Shown: piece by piece, positions 1-9,614 of the stretch | Numbering within the stretch: position 1 is the stretch's first letter | How the letters are laid out: each line of letters opens with the position of its first letter | Assembly (NCBI GenBank): GCA_963747755.1 | Contig: CAVVGK010000014.1 | Coordinates: forward strand, 372,001-436,000 | Length of the DNA stretch: 64,000 nt | Reading direction: 5' to 3' | Origin: DATFVA01 sp963747755 | GTDB lineage: Bacteria; Bacteroidota; Ignavibacteria; Ignavibacteriales; Ignavibacteriaceae | Made by a program: the position numbers and the translations under genes | Notes under the pieces: model-generated | Databases searched by the model: none | What the model was told of the DNA's origin: nothing | Seen by the model: only the letters and a program-made list of their open reading frames with translations

Positions 1-35
1 AAGATAAATAAAACAAGCAGTAAACGTTTTTTCAT
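1..35 (-). CDS. 5' end of a gene cut by the left window edge (exported protein N-terminus)
   Basis: Reading leftward from an ATG at 33-35, the first codons give MKKRLLLVLFI, which looks like the start of a signal peptide (two Lys and one Arg, then an uninterrupted hydrophobic run). A Shine-Dalgarno-like GTGGAG sits about six bases upstream of the ATG on the minus strand. Only eleven codons are inside the window, so the product cannot be identified. It is divergent from the MerR gene at 363, so the stretch between them is a shared regulatory region. Confidence 0.5.
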   Translation of the reverse strand, partial: MKKRLLLVLFI

Positions 36-307
36 AATTATCTCCACAAAAGGAATAAGTAAATAAATTAAACCGATCTAAAATAGAAATGTTTTTTGTA
101 AAATGAATCTCAATTTCACAGTTCTTATTCAGATTTAATATGATTAAGTCACCACCCATTCCTCTAAATTTTCCCTTTTATTAATGACTTTAACTATTGC
201 CATTAACATCTTTTTCTCATACCAAGGAAAAACAATATGTGGTTTTTCTTTCCTGTGAAAATTATGTGCCTGAAAGTGCTTAAATATTCTACAATCAGGC
301 TATATTT

Positions 308-337
308 TTGACTGGCAATAAAGTTGCTATTTATAAT
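308..337 (+). promoter_or_regulatory. Candidate MerR-type promoter with a spacer operator
   Basis: TTGACT (308-313) and TATAAT (332-337) are separated by 18 bases and end about 25 bases before the MerR start codon. The spacer contains the inverted repeat GCAA-taaag-TTGC (315-327), almost exactly centred. A dyad inside the -35/-10 spacer is the arrangement MerR-family regulators use, so autoregulation of the downstream operon is a reasonable inference. The rest of 36-307 is AT-rich and shows no gene or clear motif. Confidence 0.5.
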
Positions 338-362
338 ACTCACATATTGTTCGAAAGATTAA

Positions 363-812
363 ATGATCGGGATAGAAAATACAAACGAGGAGCCGCTTTT
401 TTCTATTAGCACAGCGGCAAGAATGCTTAATATTTCAGTTCACACATTGCGTTTGTATGAGAGAGAAGGTTTAATTCTCCCTCACAGGAAAGATACCGGC
501 CACAGGCTTTATTCGAACGCTGATATTGAAAGAATCCGCTGCATAAGGGAGTCAATAAATAATAAGAAAATCAGCATCGAGGGAATTAAAACAATCTATT
601 CGCTTATCCCCTGCTGGAGCATCAAAAACTGCAGTGAAGAGGAAAGAAACTCCTGCCAGGCTTTTTTAAACCATACCAATCCTTGCTGGTCTTACACCCA
701 CAAGGATAATACATGCTCCTCGGGATGCAGAGATTGTTTCGTCTATAAGAATTTTTCGGATTGTAAGACAATTAAAGACAACATAGTCAAACTGACTATT
801 AAAAAAAATTAA
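363..812 (+). CDS. MerR-family transcriptional regulator with Cys-rich C-terminus
   Basis: A 149-residue regulator. Residues about 13-80 form the MerR winged helix-turn-helix (SISTAARMLNISVHTLRLYE, then a GHRLYS wing). The second half is short and unusually rich in Cys and Trp: CWSIKNC, a Cys in RNSCQAF, PCWSY, then CSSGCRDC and a last SDC. This spacing suggests a metal, Fe-S or thiol-redox sensing domain rather than a small-molecule pocket; it resembles the CW-rich tails seen on other anaerobe regulators. It lies 25 bases before the octaheme cytochrome on the same strand and has a MerR-like promoter upstream, so it probably controls the whole 363-4847 operon. The effector is not known from sequence. 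Confidence 0.85.
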   Translation: MIGIENTNEEPLFSISTAARMLNISVHTLRLYEREGLILPHRKDTGHRLYSNADIERIRCIRESINNKKISIEGIKTIYSLIPCWSIKNCSEEERNSCQAFLNHTNPCWSYTHKDNTCSSGCRDCFVYKNFSDCKTIKDNIVKLTIKKN

Positions 813-837
813 TAAGGTAAAATTCAAGCATATCAAT

Positions 838-2409
838 ATGAAAAAAATAGTTCTGACTCTTGTAATGACGGGACTGGTATTAATCTCGGCGATATCAATT
901 TTACAGGATAAAAGCCAGGAACCTGCCAGTTTAGCCGTGCTTAAAGAGAAATACTCACATAAAGATTCATCTTCTGTGGATCATACTCGGTTTGCTGAGC
1001 TTAGGAAGAAATTCAATTCACCACAGGAAGTTACAGAGGCATGTATTTCATGCCATAACGGACGTGATTCTGAAGTTATGAAATCCAATCACTGGAACTG
1101 GGAAAGTGCTGAATATATTGAAGGACGTGGAATTGTATATCTAGGGAAAAAGAATGCTATAAATAATTTCTGCATCGGAATTGAGGGAAATGAACAAAGC
1201 TGCGCTAAATGTCATGCCGGCTATGGAATGACGAGTGCAATGTTCAGCTTTACTGATCCTAAAAATATTGATTGCCTTGTCTGCCACGATCAGACAGAAT
1301 CATACGCTAAGGCAAACGAGGAAGCCGGTCTCCCGGATCCAACATTAAACCTGAATAACATCGCGCAGCATGTAGGTAAGCCCACACGTTCCAACTGCGG
1401 AGTCTGCCATTTTTTCGGCGGCGGCGGGAATAATGTAAAGCACGGTGATCTCGAATCAGCTATGTTCCAGCCATCCGCAGATATAGATATTCATATGGCA
1501 ATTGAGGGTGATAATTTACAATGTGTAGATTGCCATTTAACGAAGGATCATAACATCGCCGGTAAAATGTATTCATTGTCTTCAATGAATCGCAACCGCG
1601 CAACCTGCGAAGAATGTCATACCTCTAGTCCGCATACAGCAGAAATATTAAATGAACACACAATCAAGGTTGCCTGCCAGACCTGCCATATCCCGATCTA
1701 TGCAAAAGCAAATGCAACAAAAACATTCTGGGATTGGTCGACTGCGGGTAAGCTGAAAGACGGCAAACCTTTTGAAGTGGACGATGAAGACGGCAACCAT
1801 ACTTATTTGTCTATTAAAGGAAGTTTTACATGGGGTAAGAACCTGAAGCCTGAGTATGTATGGTTCAATGGTACGGCTGATCATTACCTTATCGGTGACA
1901 AGATTGCTGATACTACGAAACCTCTTCAGATAAATAAACTGTTTGGTTCATATAAAGATGCGGATTCCAAAATTATTCCTGTCAAAATCCACCGGTCAAG
2001 GCAGCCCTACGATCCAATAATGAAAGTCCTCATCCAGCCGAAACTTTTTGCAGATAAAAAAGGTGAAGGCGCCTTCTGGCAGGATTTCAACTGGAGACGT
2101 GCTTCAGAGGTAGGTATGAAGGAAATTAAGGTTCCCTTCAGCGGTGAGGTGGCTTTCATAAATACTGAAATGTACTGGCCGATAAATCATATGGTATCAG
2201 ATAAGGACCATGCAGTGCAATGTACCGACTGTCATACCAGGGAAAACAGCAGGCTCGCAGAACTGAAGGATTTCTATATGCCAGCAAGGGATTATTCGTC
2301 GGTAATAGAAACAGGGGGAACACTTATAATCTTTCTTACGCTCATCGGAATCCTTGCGCACGGAGCGCTCAGAATTGTTTCATCTAAAAAATCGAAAATG
2401 CGAGGTTAA
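838..2409 (+). CDS. Octaheme c-type cytochrome, tetrathionate reductase (OTR) family
   Basis: A 523-residue exported cytochrome with exactly eight CxxCH heme sites, starting at about residues 69, 122, 146, 187, 229, 257, 280 and 462. An N-terminal hydrophobic segment (about 4-22) acts as signal or anchor, and a second transmembrane helix (about 493-513) with a basic tail would anchor it to the outer face of the inner membrane. The count, the cluster of seven hemes followed by a long gap before the eighth, and the C-terminal anchor fit the octaheme tetrathionate reductase family; members reduce tetrathionate, nitrite or hydroxylamine in vitro. Its stop overlaps the start of the cytochrome b gene by one base, so the pair probably forms one quinol-linked complex. 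The true substrate cannot be read from sequence. Confidence 0.88.
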   Translation: MKKIVLTLVMTGLVLISAISILQDKSQEPASLAVLKEKYSHKDSSSVDHTRFAELRKKFNSPQEVTEACISCHNGRDSEVMKSNHWNWESAEYIEGRGIVYLGKKNAINNFCIGIEGNEQSCAKCHAGYGMTSAMFSFTDPKNIDCLVCHDQTESYAKANEEAGLPDPTLNLNNIAQHVGKPTRSNCGVCHFFGGGGNNVKHGDLESAMFQPSADIDIHMAIEGDNLQCVDCHLTKDHNIAGKMYSLSSMNRNRATCEECHTSSPHTAEILNEHTIKVACQTCHIPIYAKANATKTFWDWSTAGKLKDGKPFEVDDEDGNHTYLSIKGSFTWGKNLKPEYVWFNGTADHYLIGDKIADTTKPLQINKLFGSYKDADSKIIPVKIHRSRQPYDPIMKVLIQPKLFADKKGEGAFWQDFNWRRASEVGMKEIKVPFSGEVAFINTEMYWPINHMVSDKDHAVQCTDCHTRENSRLAELKDFYMPARDYSSVIETGGTLIIFLTLIGILAHGALRIVSSKKSKMRG

Positions 2410-3086
2410 TGATGAAGACGCAAATTTATATTTATAAATCCTTTGAACGATTCTGGCATTGGACGCAGGCTTTCCTGATTCTATTTCTTGCGATGACAGG
2501 TTTTGAGATTCATGGATCGATCAGTTTTTTCGGGTATCAGAATGCCGTGACCTATCATAATATAGCGGCATACGCCTTTATAATTTTAATTGCATTCGCC
2601 ATTTTCTGGCATTTCACTACTGGCGAATGGAGGCAGTACCTCCCTACACTTAATAATTTGAAGGCTCAACTCAGTTTCTATCTTTTTGGCATATTCAAAA
2701 ATGCATCGCACCCCACCCGAAAGACTGTGCTGAGCAAGTTGAATCCTCTTCAGCGTCTTGTCTACCTTGGGCTTAAGGTTCTGGTTATACCCGTTATGGT
2801 TATATCGGGACTCCTTTACATGTTTTACAGATATCCACAGGGAAATTCTGTAGAGCCTTTGAATATCCGCTCCATTGAGGGAATCGCTCTTCTGCATACA
2901 GCCGGAGCTTTTCTTCTGGTCGCCTTTATTATAGTTCATATTTACCTGATTACAACCGGCACAACATTGACTTCAAATCTGAAAGCTATGATTACAGGAT
3001 ATGAGGAAATAGAAACTGAGGATTCAAATGCAAAGTCAGAGATGAAAACAGATGAGCCGGAAAAAGAATTAACTTTAAATGAGTGA
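2409..3086 (+). CDS. Membrane cytochrome b (thiosulfate reductase / Ni-Fe hydrogenase b-type, cytochrome b561 superfamily)
   Basis: A 225-residue membrane protein with about four hydrophobic helices and paired histidines typical of a diheme b-type cytochrome: FWHW near residue 16, YHNIAAY near 49, FWHFTTG near 66, LLHTAGA near 160 and VHIYL near 178. The last 30 residues are polar and acidic, probably cytoplasmic. Its start overlaps the octaheme cytochrome stop (TAATG), implying translational coupling. The expected job is to pass electrons between the quinone pool and the octaheme protein on the periplasmic side. Substrate direction (reduction rather than oxidation) is inferred from the family. 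Confidence 0.85.
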   Translation: MMKTQIYIYKSFERFWHWTQAFLILFLAMTGFEIHGSISFFGYQNAVTYHNIAAYAFIILIAFAIFWHFTTGEWRQYLPTLNNLKAQLSFYLFGIFKNASHPTRKTVLSKLNPLQRLVYLGLKVLVIPVMVISGLLYMFYRYPQGNSVEPLNIRSIEGIALLHTAGAFLLVAFIIVHIYLITTGTTLTSNLKAMITGYEEIETEDSNAKSEMKTDEPEKELTLNE

Positions 3087-3093
3087 GGAAATT

Positions 3094-3609
3094 ATGGAAC
3101 CTAAAAAATTTATGAACCCGTACCTTGCAGGATTTTTCCTTGGTCTGATTTTATTAACAACTATATATATAACCGGACGGGGACTTGGAGCCAGCGGATC
3201 GGTTAAAAGTGCTGTTGTGGCCACCGTACAGACCGTTACGCCTCAGCATACTGAAAGTACAAAGTTTTACCAGGAATACCTTACAGAACATAACAATATG
3301 CCTCTGAAAAACTGGCTGGTGTTTGAAGTGCTTGGGGTAATCCTTGGAGCATTTGTATCAGGACTGATATCCAACAGGCTGAAATTCACCCTTGAACATT
3401 CGCCTAAAATAAAATCAGGCACAAGGGTTGTCGGAGCCCTGGCCGGAGGATTATTATTCGGTTTCGGTGCGCAGCTTGGCAGAGGATGTACAAGCGGTGC
3501 GGCATTAAGCGGAATGGCTGTCCTCTCAACCGGAGGACTCTTTACTATGATGGCTATTTTCGGTGGAGCATATATGTTCGCTTATTTCTTCAGAAAGCTC
3601 TGGATATAA
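3094..3609 (+). CDS. YeeE/YedE-family sulfur transporter, N-terminal-type half
   Basis: A 171-residue integral membrane protein. The ATG at 3094 is chosen over the upstream in-frame ATG at 3079 because a GAGGAAATT Shine-Dalgarno lies just before it and 3079 is inside the previous gene. It has about four membrane segments and carries the family motif with a conserved cysteine in GRGCTSGAA. YeeE of enteric bacteria imports thiosulfate through a line of conserved cysteines in a single long chain; here the transporter is split, and the other half is the next gene. Together with the octaheme cytochrome this suggests import of thiosulfate or another reduced sulfur species. Confidence 0.82.
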   Translation: MEPKKFMNPYLAGFFLGLILLTTIYITGRGLGASGSVKSAVVATVQTVTPQHTESTKFYQEYLTEHNNMPLKNWLVFEVLGVILGAFVSGLISNRLKFTLEHSPKIKSGTRVVGALAGGLLFGFGAQLGRGCTSGAALSGMAVLSTGGLFTMMAIFGGAYMFAYFFRKLWI

Positions 3610-3656
3610 TATCACTTTCATCCAGGCTCAACAAAAATTATTGAAAGGAAATTAAA

Positions 3657-4847
3657 TTGGGACCATTAGTGCCAGATATTATCGGCAATGAATTGAATTT
3701 TATTGTAGCAATTTTTATCGGTATAGCCTTCGGCTTCATACTCGAACAGGCAGGCTTTTCAACCTCGAAAAAACTGGTGGGACTTTTTTACGGTTATGAT
3801 TTTACCGTGCTCAGGGTTTTCTTCACCGCCGGGGTTACAGCTATGATAGGTGTTATCATGCTTGGTCACTTCGGACTGCTTGACCTCAGCCTCATCTATA
3901 TAAATCCTACCTTTCTCTGGTCAGCGTTGGTCGGGGGTGCAATCATGGGCCTCGGCTTCGTTATCGGGGGATTTTGTCCTGGTACCAGTATAACCGCTGC
4001 TGCCATAGGTAAAATAGACGCCATGATTTTCGTAGCAGGCTCCTTTATCGGGGTGCTCATCTTTGCAGAGGGATATCCTATTTTTGAAGGACTTTATAAA
4101 GCTGCTCCCTGGGGTTATGTAAGGATATTTGAAACGATAGGAATGTCGCAGGCCTTATTCGCGTTTCTCCTCACCATAACCGCGGTTGGGGCTTTCTGGT
4201 TTACAACCCTTGTTGAGAATAAGGTTAATGGGAAACCAAACCCCGAGTTTAAACCGGCCAGGATGTATATCGGACTTACAGGATTGGCTTTCATCATAGG
4301 GCTTTCTGCTTTTGTCATGCCTGATATCCGCGAATCATATCTAAATGATGTGGAGAATGCTGGTTATGTAAATGAGTACAACCTTAATCAAATGACTTCC
4401 GATGAGCTTGCTTTTAGATTGATGGATAATGATAATTCTCTTAAAATTATTGATGTAAGACCGCTGGAAGAATATAAGAAGTTCAGTCTTCCGCGTTCAC
4501 AATCTATGACCCTTAAAAATCTGTTTCTTAAAGATGCCAAAGCCTTGTTGACTGTAAAGCGTACTAAATATTTATTCGTGGGAGATGATGAGTTTTCTTC
4601 CAAAAAAGGAGCCATAATAGCAGACAGGCTGGGATTTCAAAATATAAGTTACCTTAAAGGCGGACTTAATGAATTCAAAAATGAAATTATTAATTATAAA
4701 GAACCCTCGGAAATAGTTACGAGACATGAAGTAGATACTAACCGATTCCGGGAAGAAGCCAGCAAAGTTATTCCTGTACTTATCGAAAAAAATAAAACGA
4801 ATATTGTACCTGTAAAGAAAACAAAAAGAGTACTTGGCGGTTGTTGA
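3657..4847 (+). CDS. YeeE/YedE-family sulfur transporter fused to a degenerate rhodanese domain
   Basis: A 396-residue protein. It begins with TTG (3657), preceded at six bases by GAAAGGAA. Residues about 10-225 are membrane helices with the second YeeE/YedE cysteine motif, GGFCPGTS. Residues about 245-345 have a rhodanese fold (IIDVRPLEEY, then LGFQNISYLKGG), but the active-site loop reads FVGDDEFSSKKG and has no cysteine, so it cannot be a normal sulfurtransferase. The chain instead ends in ...RVLGGC: a terminal cysteine on a basic, flexible tail. It may act as a persulfide acceptor or a docking domain; this is inference. It is the last gene of the sulfur operon and is followed by a terminator. 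Confidence 0.85.
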   Translation: MGPLVPDIIGNELNFIVAIFIGIAFGFILEQAGFSTSKKLVGLFYGYDFTVLRVFFTAGVTAMIGVIMLGHFGLLDLSLIYINPTFLWSALVGGAIMGLGFVIGGFCPGTSITAAAIGKIDAMIFVAGSFIGVLIFAEGYPIFEGLYKAAPWGYVRIFETIGMSQALFAFLLTITAVGAFWFTTLVENKVNGKPNPEFKPARMYIGLTGLAFIIGLSAFVMPDIRESYLNDVENAGYVNEYNLNQMTSDELAFRLMDNDNSLKIIDVRPLEEYKKFSLPRSQSMTLKNLFLKDAKALLTVKRTKYLFVGDDEFSSKKGAIIADRLGFQNISYLKGGLNEFKNEIINYKEPSEIVTRHEVDTNRFREEASKVIPVLIEKNKTNIVPVKKTKRVLGGC

Positions 4848-4872
4848 TTGAGTATTCTTTAATTAATGTTTG

Positions 4873-4916
4873 AACCCGGCAGGAGAAGGAATTACGGATC
4901 TTGTCGGGTTTTTATT
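4873..4916 (+). terminator. Rho-independent terminator of the sulfur operon
   Basis: AACCCGGCA (4873-4881) pairs with TGTCGGGTT (4902-4910), a nine-base stem with one G-U pair, followed by a T-rich tail. It is 25 bases after the rhodanese-fusion stop. The rest of 4917-5187 shows nothing I can call a gene; a small open frame here lies across the hairpin and has no recognisable content. Confidence 0.75.
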
Positions 4917-5187
4917 TATAACTCCACGCCAAATCACCCTATTCCTCACTTATTATTCCTCTGCCTTCCTATCCTCGGTTTACACAGCGTGGTGTTCGGT
5001 GTAGAAGAATTGTCTCCCTCTTCGGATTGCCTGATCCAACATCAGCAAAATTCAATGAGTCTGTTCACTTTGTTCTCTTGGGAGTTTTTCTTCATCCATC
5101 AAAGATTTATGCAAAATATTCCCTGATGTGAATCCATCTCCCTGCTTGTGAATCATATACCCGGTAAAAACTAGAAAGTATTATAAT

Positions 5188-5436
5188 ATGACACCACAAC
5201 CAAAAGTAATTATATTCTCAACACCTACCTGCAGTTTCTGCAATACTGCGAAAAGATATTTCAGGGAGAAGAATATCCGATTCACGGATGTAGATGTTTC
5301 CAGGGATCAGAATGCAGCCAGGGATATACAGAGAAGAACGGGACAAATGGGCGTCCCTGTAATTTTAATTAATAATAAACCAATCGTGGGGTTTGATAAA
5401 CCACGTATTATGCAGATGTTAAACCTAAAAAACTGA
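5188..5436 (+). CDS. Glutaredoxin-like thiol-disulfide protein
   Basis: An 82-residue single-domain thioredoxin-fold protein with the active site TPTCSFCNTA near residues 12-20, the cis-Pro segment GVPVILI and the glutathione-type GF near the end. The size and dicysteine site fit the small glutaredoxin-like (NrdH/YruB-type) family. It lies eight bases before groES on the same strand and close to a CnoX-type thioredoxin, so it may belong to a redox-protein-quality group. The reductant (glutathione, thioredoxin reductase or another) is not visible here. Confidence 0.85.
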   Translation: MTPQPKVIIFSTPTCSFCNTAKRYFREKNIRFTDVDVSRDQNAARDIQRRTGQMGVPVILINNKPIVGFDKPRIMQMLNLKN

Positions 5437-5444
5437 GGAAAAAC

Positions 5445-5717
5445 ATGACCATTAAACCTATTGATGACCGTATACTGCTTGAGCCTCTCGCGGCTGAAGA
5501 AAAAACTGCCTCCGGAATTATTATTCCTGATACTGCTAAAGAAAAACCAAGAATGGGTATCGTCGTAGCAGTCGGAACCGATGAAGATTTGAGAGAAAAA
5601 ATAAAAGAAGGTAATAAAGTCTTGTTCGCAAAATATGGCGGTGATGAAGTTGAAATGAACGGTAAAGAATTTAAATTGATTCAGAGGTCTGATATTCTTG
5701 CTGTAGTTGAGGACTGA
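5445..5717 (+). CDS. groES: Co-chaperonin GroES
   Basis: A 90-residue protein matching the usual GroES length. It opens with IKPIDDRILLEP, the glycine/isoleucine mobile loop is EKTASGIIIPDTAKEKP, and it ends with the beta-strand segment RSDILAVVED. It caps the GroEL chamber. Unusually, groEL does not follow: the next feature is a strong terminator and then a thioredoxin. The glutaredoxin gene directly before it, with an eight-base gap, suggests a redox-linked transcript. Confidence 0.95.
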   Translation: MTIKPIDDRILLEPLAAEEKTASGIIIPDTAKEKPRMGIVVAVGTDEDLREKIKEGNKVLFAKYGGDEVEMNGKEFKLIQRSDILAVVED

Positions 5718-5747
5718 TCTCAGCGTAATTATATTTAAGTGTATCCG

Positions 5748-5812
5748 GAGTCTGCTGCAGGAAATGATTGATGATAATTGTAATTTCTTTTGAGCAGACT
5801 CATTTTTATTTT
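5748..5812 (+). terminator. Rho-independent terminator after groES
   Basis: GAGTCTGCT (5748-5756) pairs perfectly with AGCAGACTC (5793-5801). The loop contains a second small pairing, GAAAT with ATTTC, and the stem is followed by ATTTTTATTTTT. It separates groES from the CnoX-like gene, so that gene probably has its own promoter or depends on read-through. Confidence 0.75.
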
Positions 5813-5850
5813 TAAATACTACATAATATTCAAATTACCGGAGTAACCCG

Positions 5851-6654
5851 ATGAATTATGAAATGAACGATTTTAATAAAGATATTCTGGAACGAAGCAA
5901 AACCATACCTGTCCTTGTTGATTTCTGGGCTGAGTGGTGCGGTCCGTGCCGTATTCTGGGTCCGGTGCTTGAAAAGCTCGCAGTGAAATACAAAGATAAA
6001 TTTGAACTTGTTAAGGTAAATACAGACAAGAACCAGGAGATCGCATCAACGTATGGGATTCGTGGAATACCGAATGTAAAATTATTTATAAATGGAGAAG
6101 TTGCAGATGAATTTACCGGGGCCTTGCCCGAACCTGCAGTAGAGCAGTGGATTAAAAAGGTTATTCCTGGCAAAAATTCAGGTGAGTTAGAAAAAGCTAA
6201 GGAATTACTGGATAAGTGCGATAATGAAAAAGCTGCTGTACTTCTTAAAAAACTTGCGGGAAAGGAACCGGGTAATACTTCTGTAAAAGTGCTGCTTGCG
6301 AAGTCAATATTATTTAATGACTACAATAAGGCGGAAGAACTGGCAGCGGAATCCGAAAATGATCTGGAGAATTCTGAGCTGGTAGAATCAATAAAGACGA
6401 TTTCACATCTGTTTGCTTTGAAGGGCATAAACGGAAGCGAGGCTGCAGCAGAATATATATCGGCAATAGAAGAACTTAAAAAGAAGAATTTTGATGCTGC
6501 TCTGAAGAAGTTCATAGAAGTGATAAAGACTGACCGCAGTCTTGACGATGATGGTGCAAGAAAGGCTTGTATAGCTATATTTAAGTATCTGGGTGAAGAT
6601 AATGAGATAACGTTAAGACACAGAAGAGACTTCGGCAGCGCTCTGTATATCTGA
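5851..6654 (+). CDS. CnoX/YbbN-type thioredoxin with C-terminal TPR-like region (chaperedoxin)
   Basis: A 267-residue protein. Residues 1-105 are a thioredoxin domain with FWAEWCGPCRILGP and the cis-Pro loop RGIPNVK. Residues about 115-250 are all-alpha with TPR-like repeats (AKELLDKCDNEKAAVLL, then AISALEELKKKNFDAALKKF-type helices). This two-part layout is that of CnoX (YbbN), which protects clients and hands them to GroEL; some members keep an active CxxC, and this one keeps CGPC. It lies 130 bases after groES. A GGAG Shine-Dalgarno precedes the ATG. Its stop is one base from the convergent acetoacetyl-CoA synthetase. Confidence 0.85.
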   Translation: MNYEMNDFNKDILERSKTIPVLVDFWAEWCGPCRILGPVLEKLAVKYKDKFELVKVNTDKNQEIASTYGIRGIPNVKLFINGEVADEFTGALPEPAVEQWIKKVIPGKNSGELEKAKELLDKCDNEKAAVLLKKLAGKEPGNTSVKVLLAKSILFNDYNKAEELAAESENDLENSELVESIKTISHLFALKGINGSEAAAEYISAIEELKKKNFDAALKKFIEVIKTDRSLDDDGARKACIAIFKYLGEDNEITLRHRRDFGSALYI

Positions 6655-6655
6655 T

Positions 6656-8629
<1,974 letters not shown>

Positions 8630-8636
8630 AAATCTC

Positions 8637-9614
8637 CTACGCTTGTCTTCCTGCGAAAAGGGCAGTTTTCCAGGCGAACTGACTATCATTCAATTCAAGC
8701 GCACGCTTCGCTGTAAGTTCAAAAAGAATTTTGTGTTTTTTATATCCTTCTTTTTTTAATTCAATTGCAGCTTTAAGCATTTTCTCAATATCATCATGTC
8801 TTTCATACCTGTAAAATGCTTCAACAGTTGGTTCAAATGACTGAATATCTTTTTGTTCAACCTGTAAAATAAACTCATCAACTTCTTTTTCAGAAGGAAT
8901 TTGTTCTATTAGTCCAAACTTTCCGAGATTGTTGCCTGTATATATATCTGAATTCTTTATGAAGTCTGGCAGCTGATCATAACCTATCCCTAATCTGAGG
9001 GTCGGCTTTTCAACTCCGAATACAGCATCCCCGCTGGCCCTGCAGTAGAAATTAGCGGACATTCTGGCAGCGAGATCAATCAGGTCGGGATGAATTACAC
9101 CATTCCTGAATATGTCCTCTGCAACATGAAACTTTAATACTTCGCATATGGCCATATTTGCTGAGGCGCCCCCCTCGCCGAAGCTCCTCATCTCTCTGAG
9201 TTTACATTCCATCTGGAAAGGTGATTCTTTAACCCGTTTTGGCTTCACCAGGTCGGAGTCGACCGGTGTAAGACCGCTCTTTTCAAATTCGTTTATTCCG
9301 GAATCGTATTCAGTGGAAGCAAGACTGATCTGTTCAACCATGGGATAGGTTACTGATTGAACAACGCATTCACCATTATCCATCAGGTTATAATAAGTAT
9401 CCTTAAGCGTGGCATTCCTTCCTCTACGCGAAGGGGAAAATGCGATTATAGGAGGATTTGCCCCAAATACATTGAAGAATGAAAACGGAGTCAGGTTGGG
9501 AATTCCTTCTTTTGAGAGGGTCGAAACCAAAGCGATAGGCCTTGGTCCGATCCCTCCGAGCAGAAGTTTGTGTACTTCGGGAACAGTAACATCTTTAGGT
9601 TCAATATGAAACAT
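8637..9614 (-). CDS. Flavin reductase-like FMN-binding protein with alpha-helical extension
   Basis: A 325-residue protein. Residues about 10-205 match the flavin reductase-like split-barrel fold: GGIGPRPIALVST, then NLTPFSFFNVFGANPPII. The remaining ~110 residues are rich in Glu, Lys and Tyr and look helical (PTVEAFYRYERHDDIEKMLK). Its start overlaps the stop of the fumarylacetoacetase-family gene by one base, and it ends eight bases before the acetoacetyl-CoA synthetase, so it is firmly part of the aromatic operon. No maleylacetoacetate isomerase is present here; whether this FMN protein does something in that gap is unknown. Confidence 0.85.
   Translation of the reverse strand: MFHIEPKDVTVPEVHKLLLGGIGPRPIALVSTLSKEGIPNLTPFSFFNVFGANPPIIAFSPSRRGRNATLKDTYYNLMDNGECVVQSVTYPMVEQISLASTEYDSGINEFEKSGLTPVDSDLVKPKRVKESPFQMECKLREMRSFGEGGASANMAICEVLKFHVAEDIFRNGVIHPDLIDLAARMSANFYCRASGDAVFGVEKPTLRLGIGYDQLPDFIKNSDIYTGNNLGKFGLIEQIPSEKEVDEFILQVEQKDIQSFEPTVEAFYRYERHDDIEKMLKAAIELKKEGYKKHKILFELTAKRALELNDSQFAWKTALFAGRQA

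Noticed and set aside
4866..5126. Plus-strand 86-codon open frame after the sulfur operon
   Set aside because: It starts within the operon terminator, has no Shine-Dalgarno and gives a Cys/His-poor, low-complexity sequence with no recognisable family.
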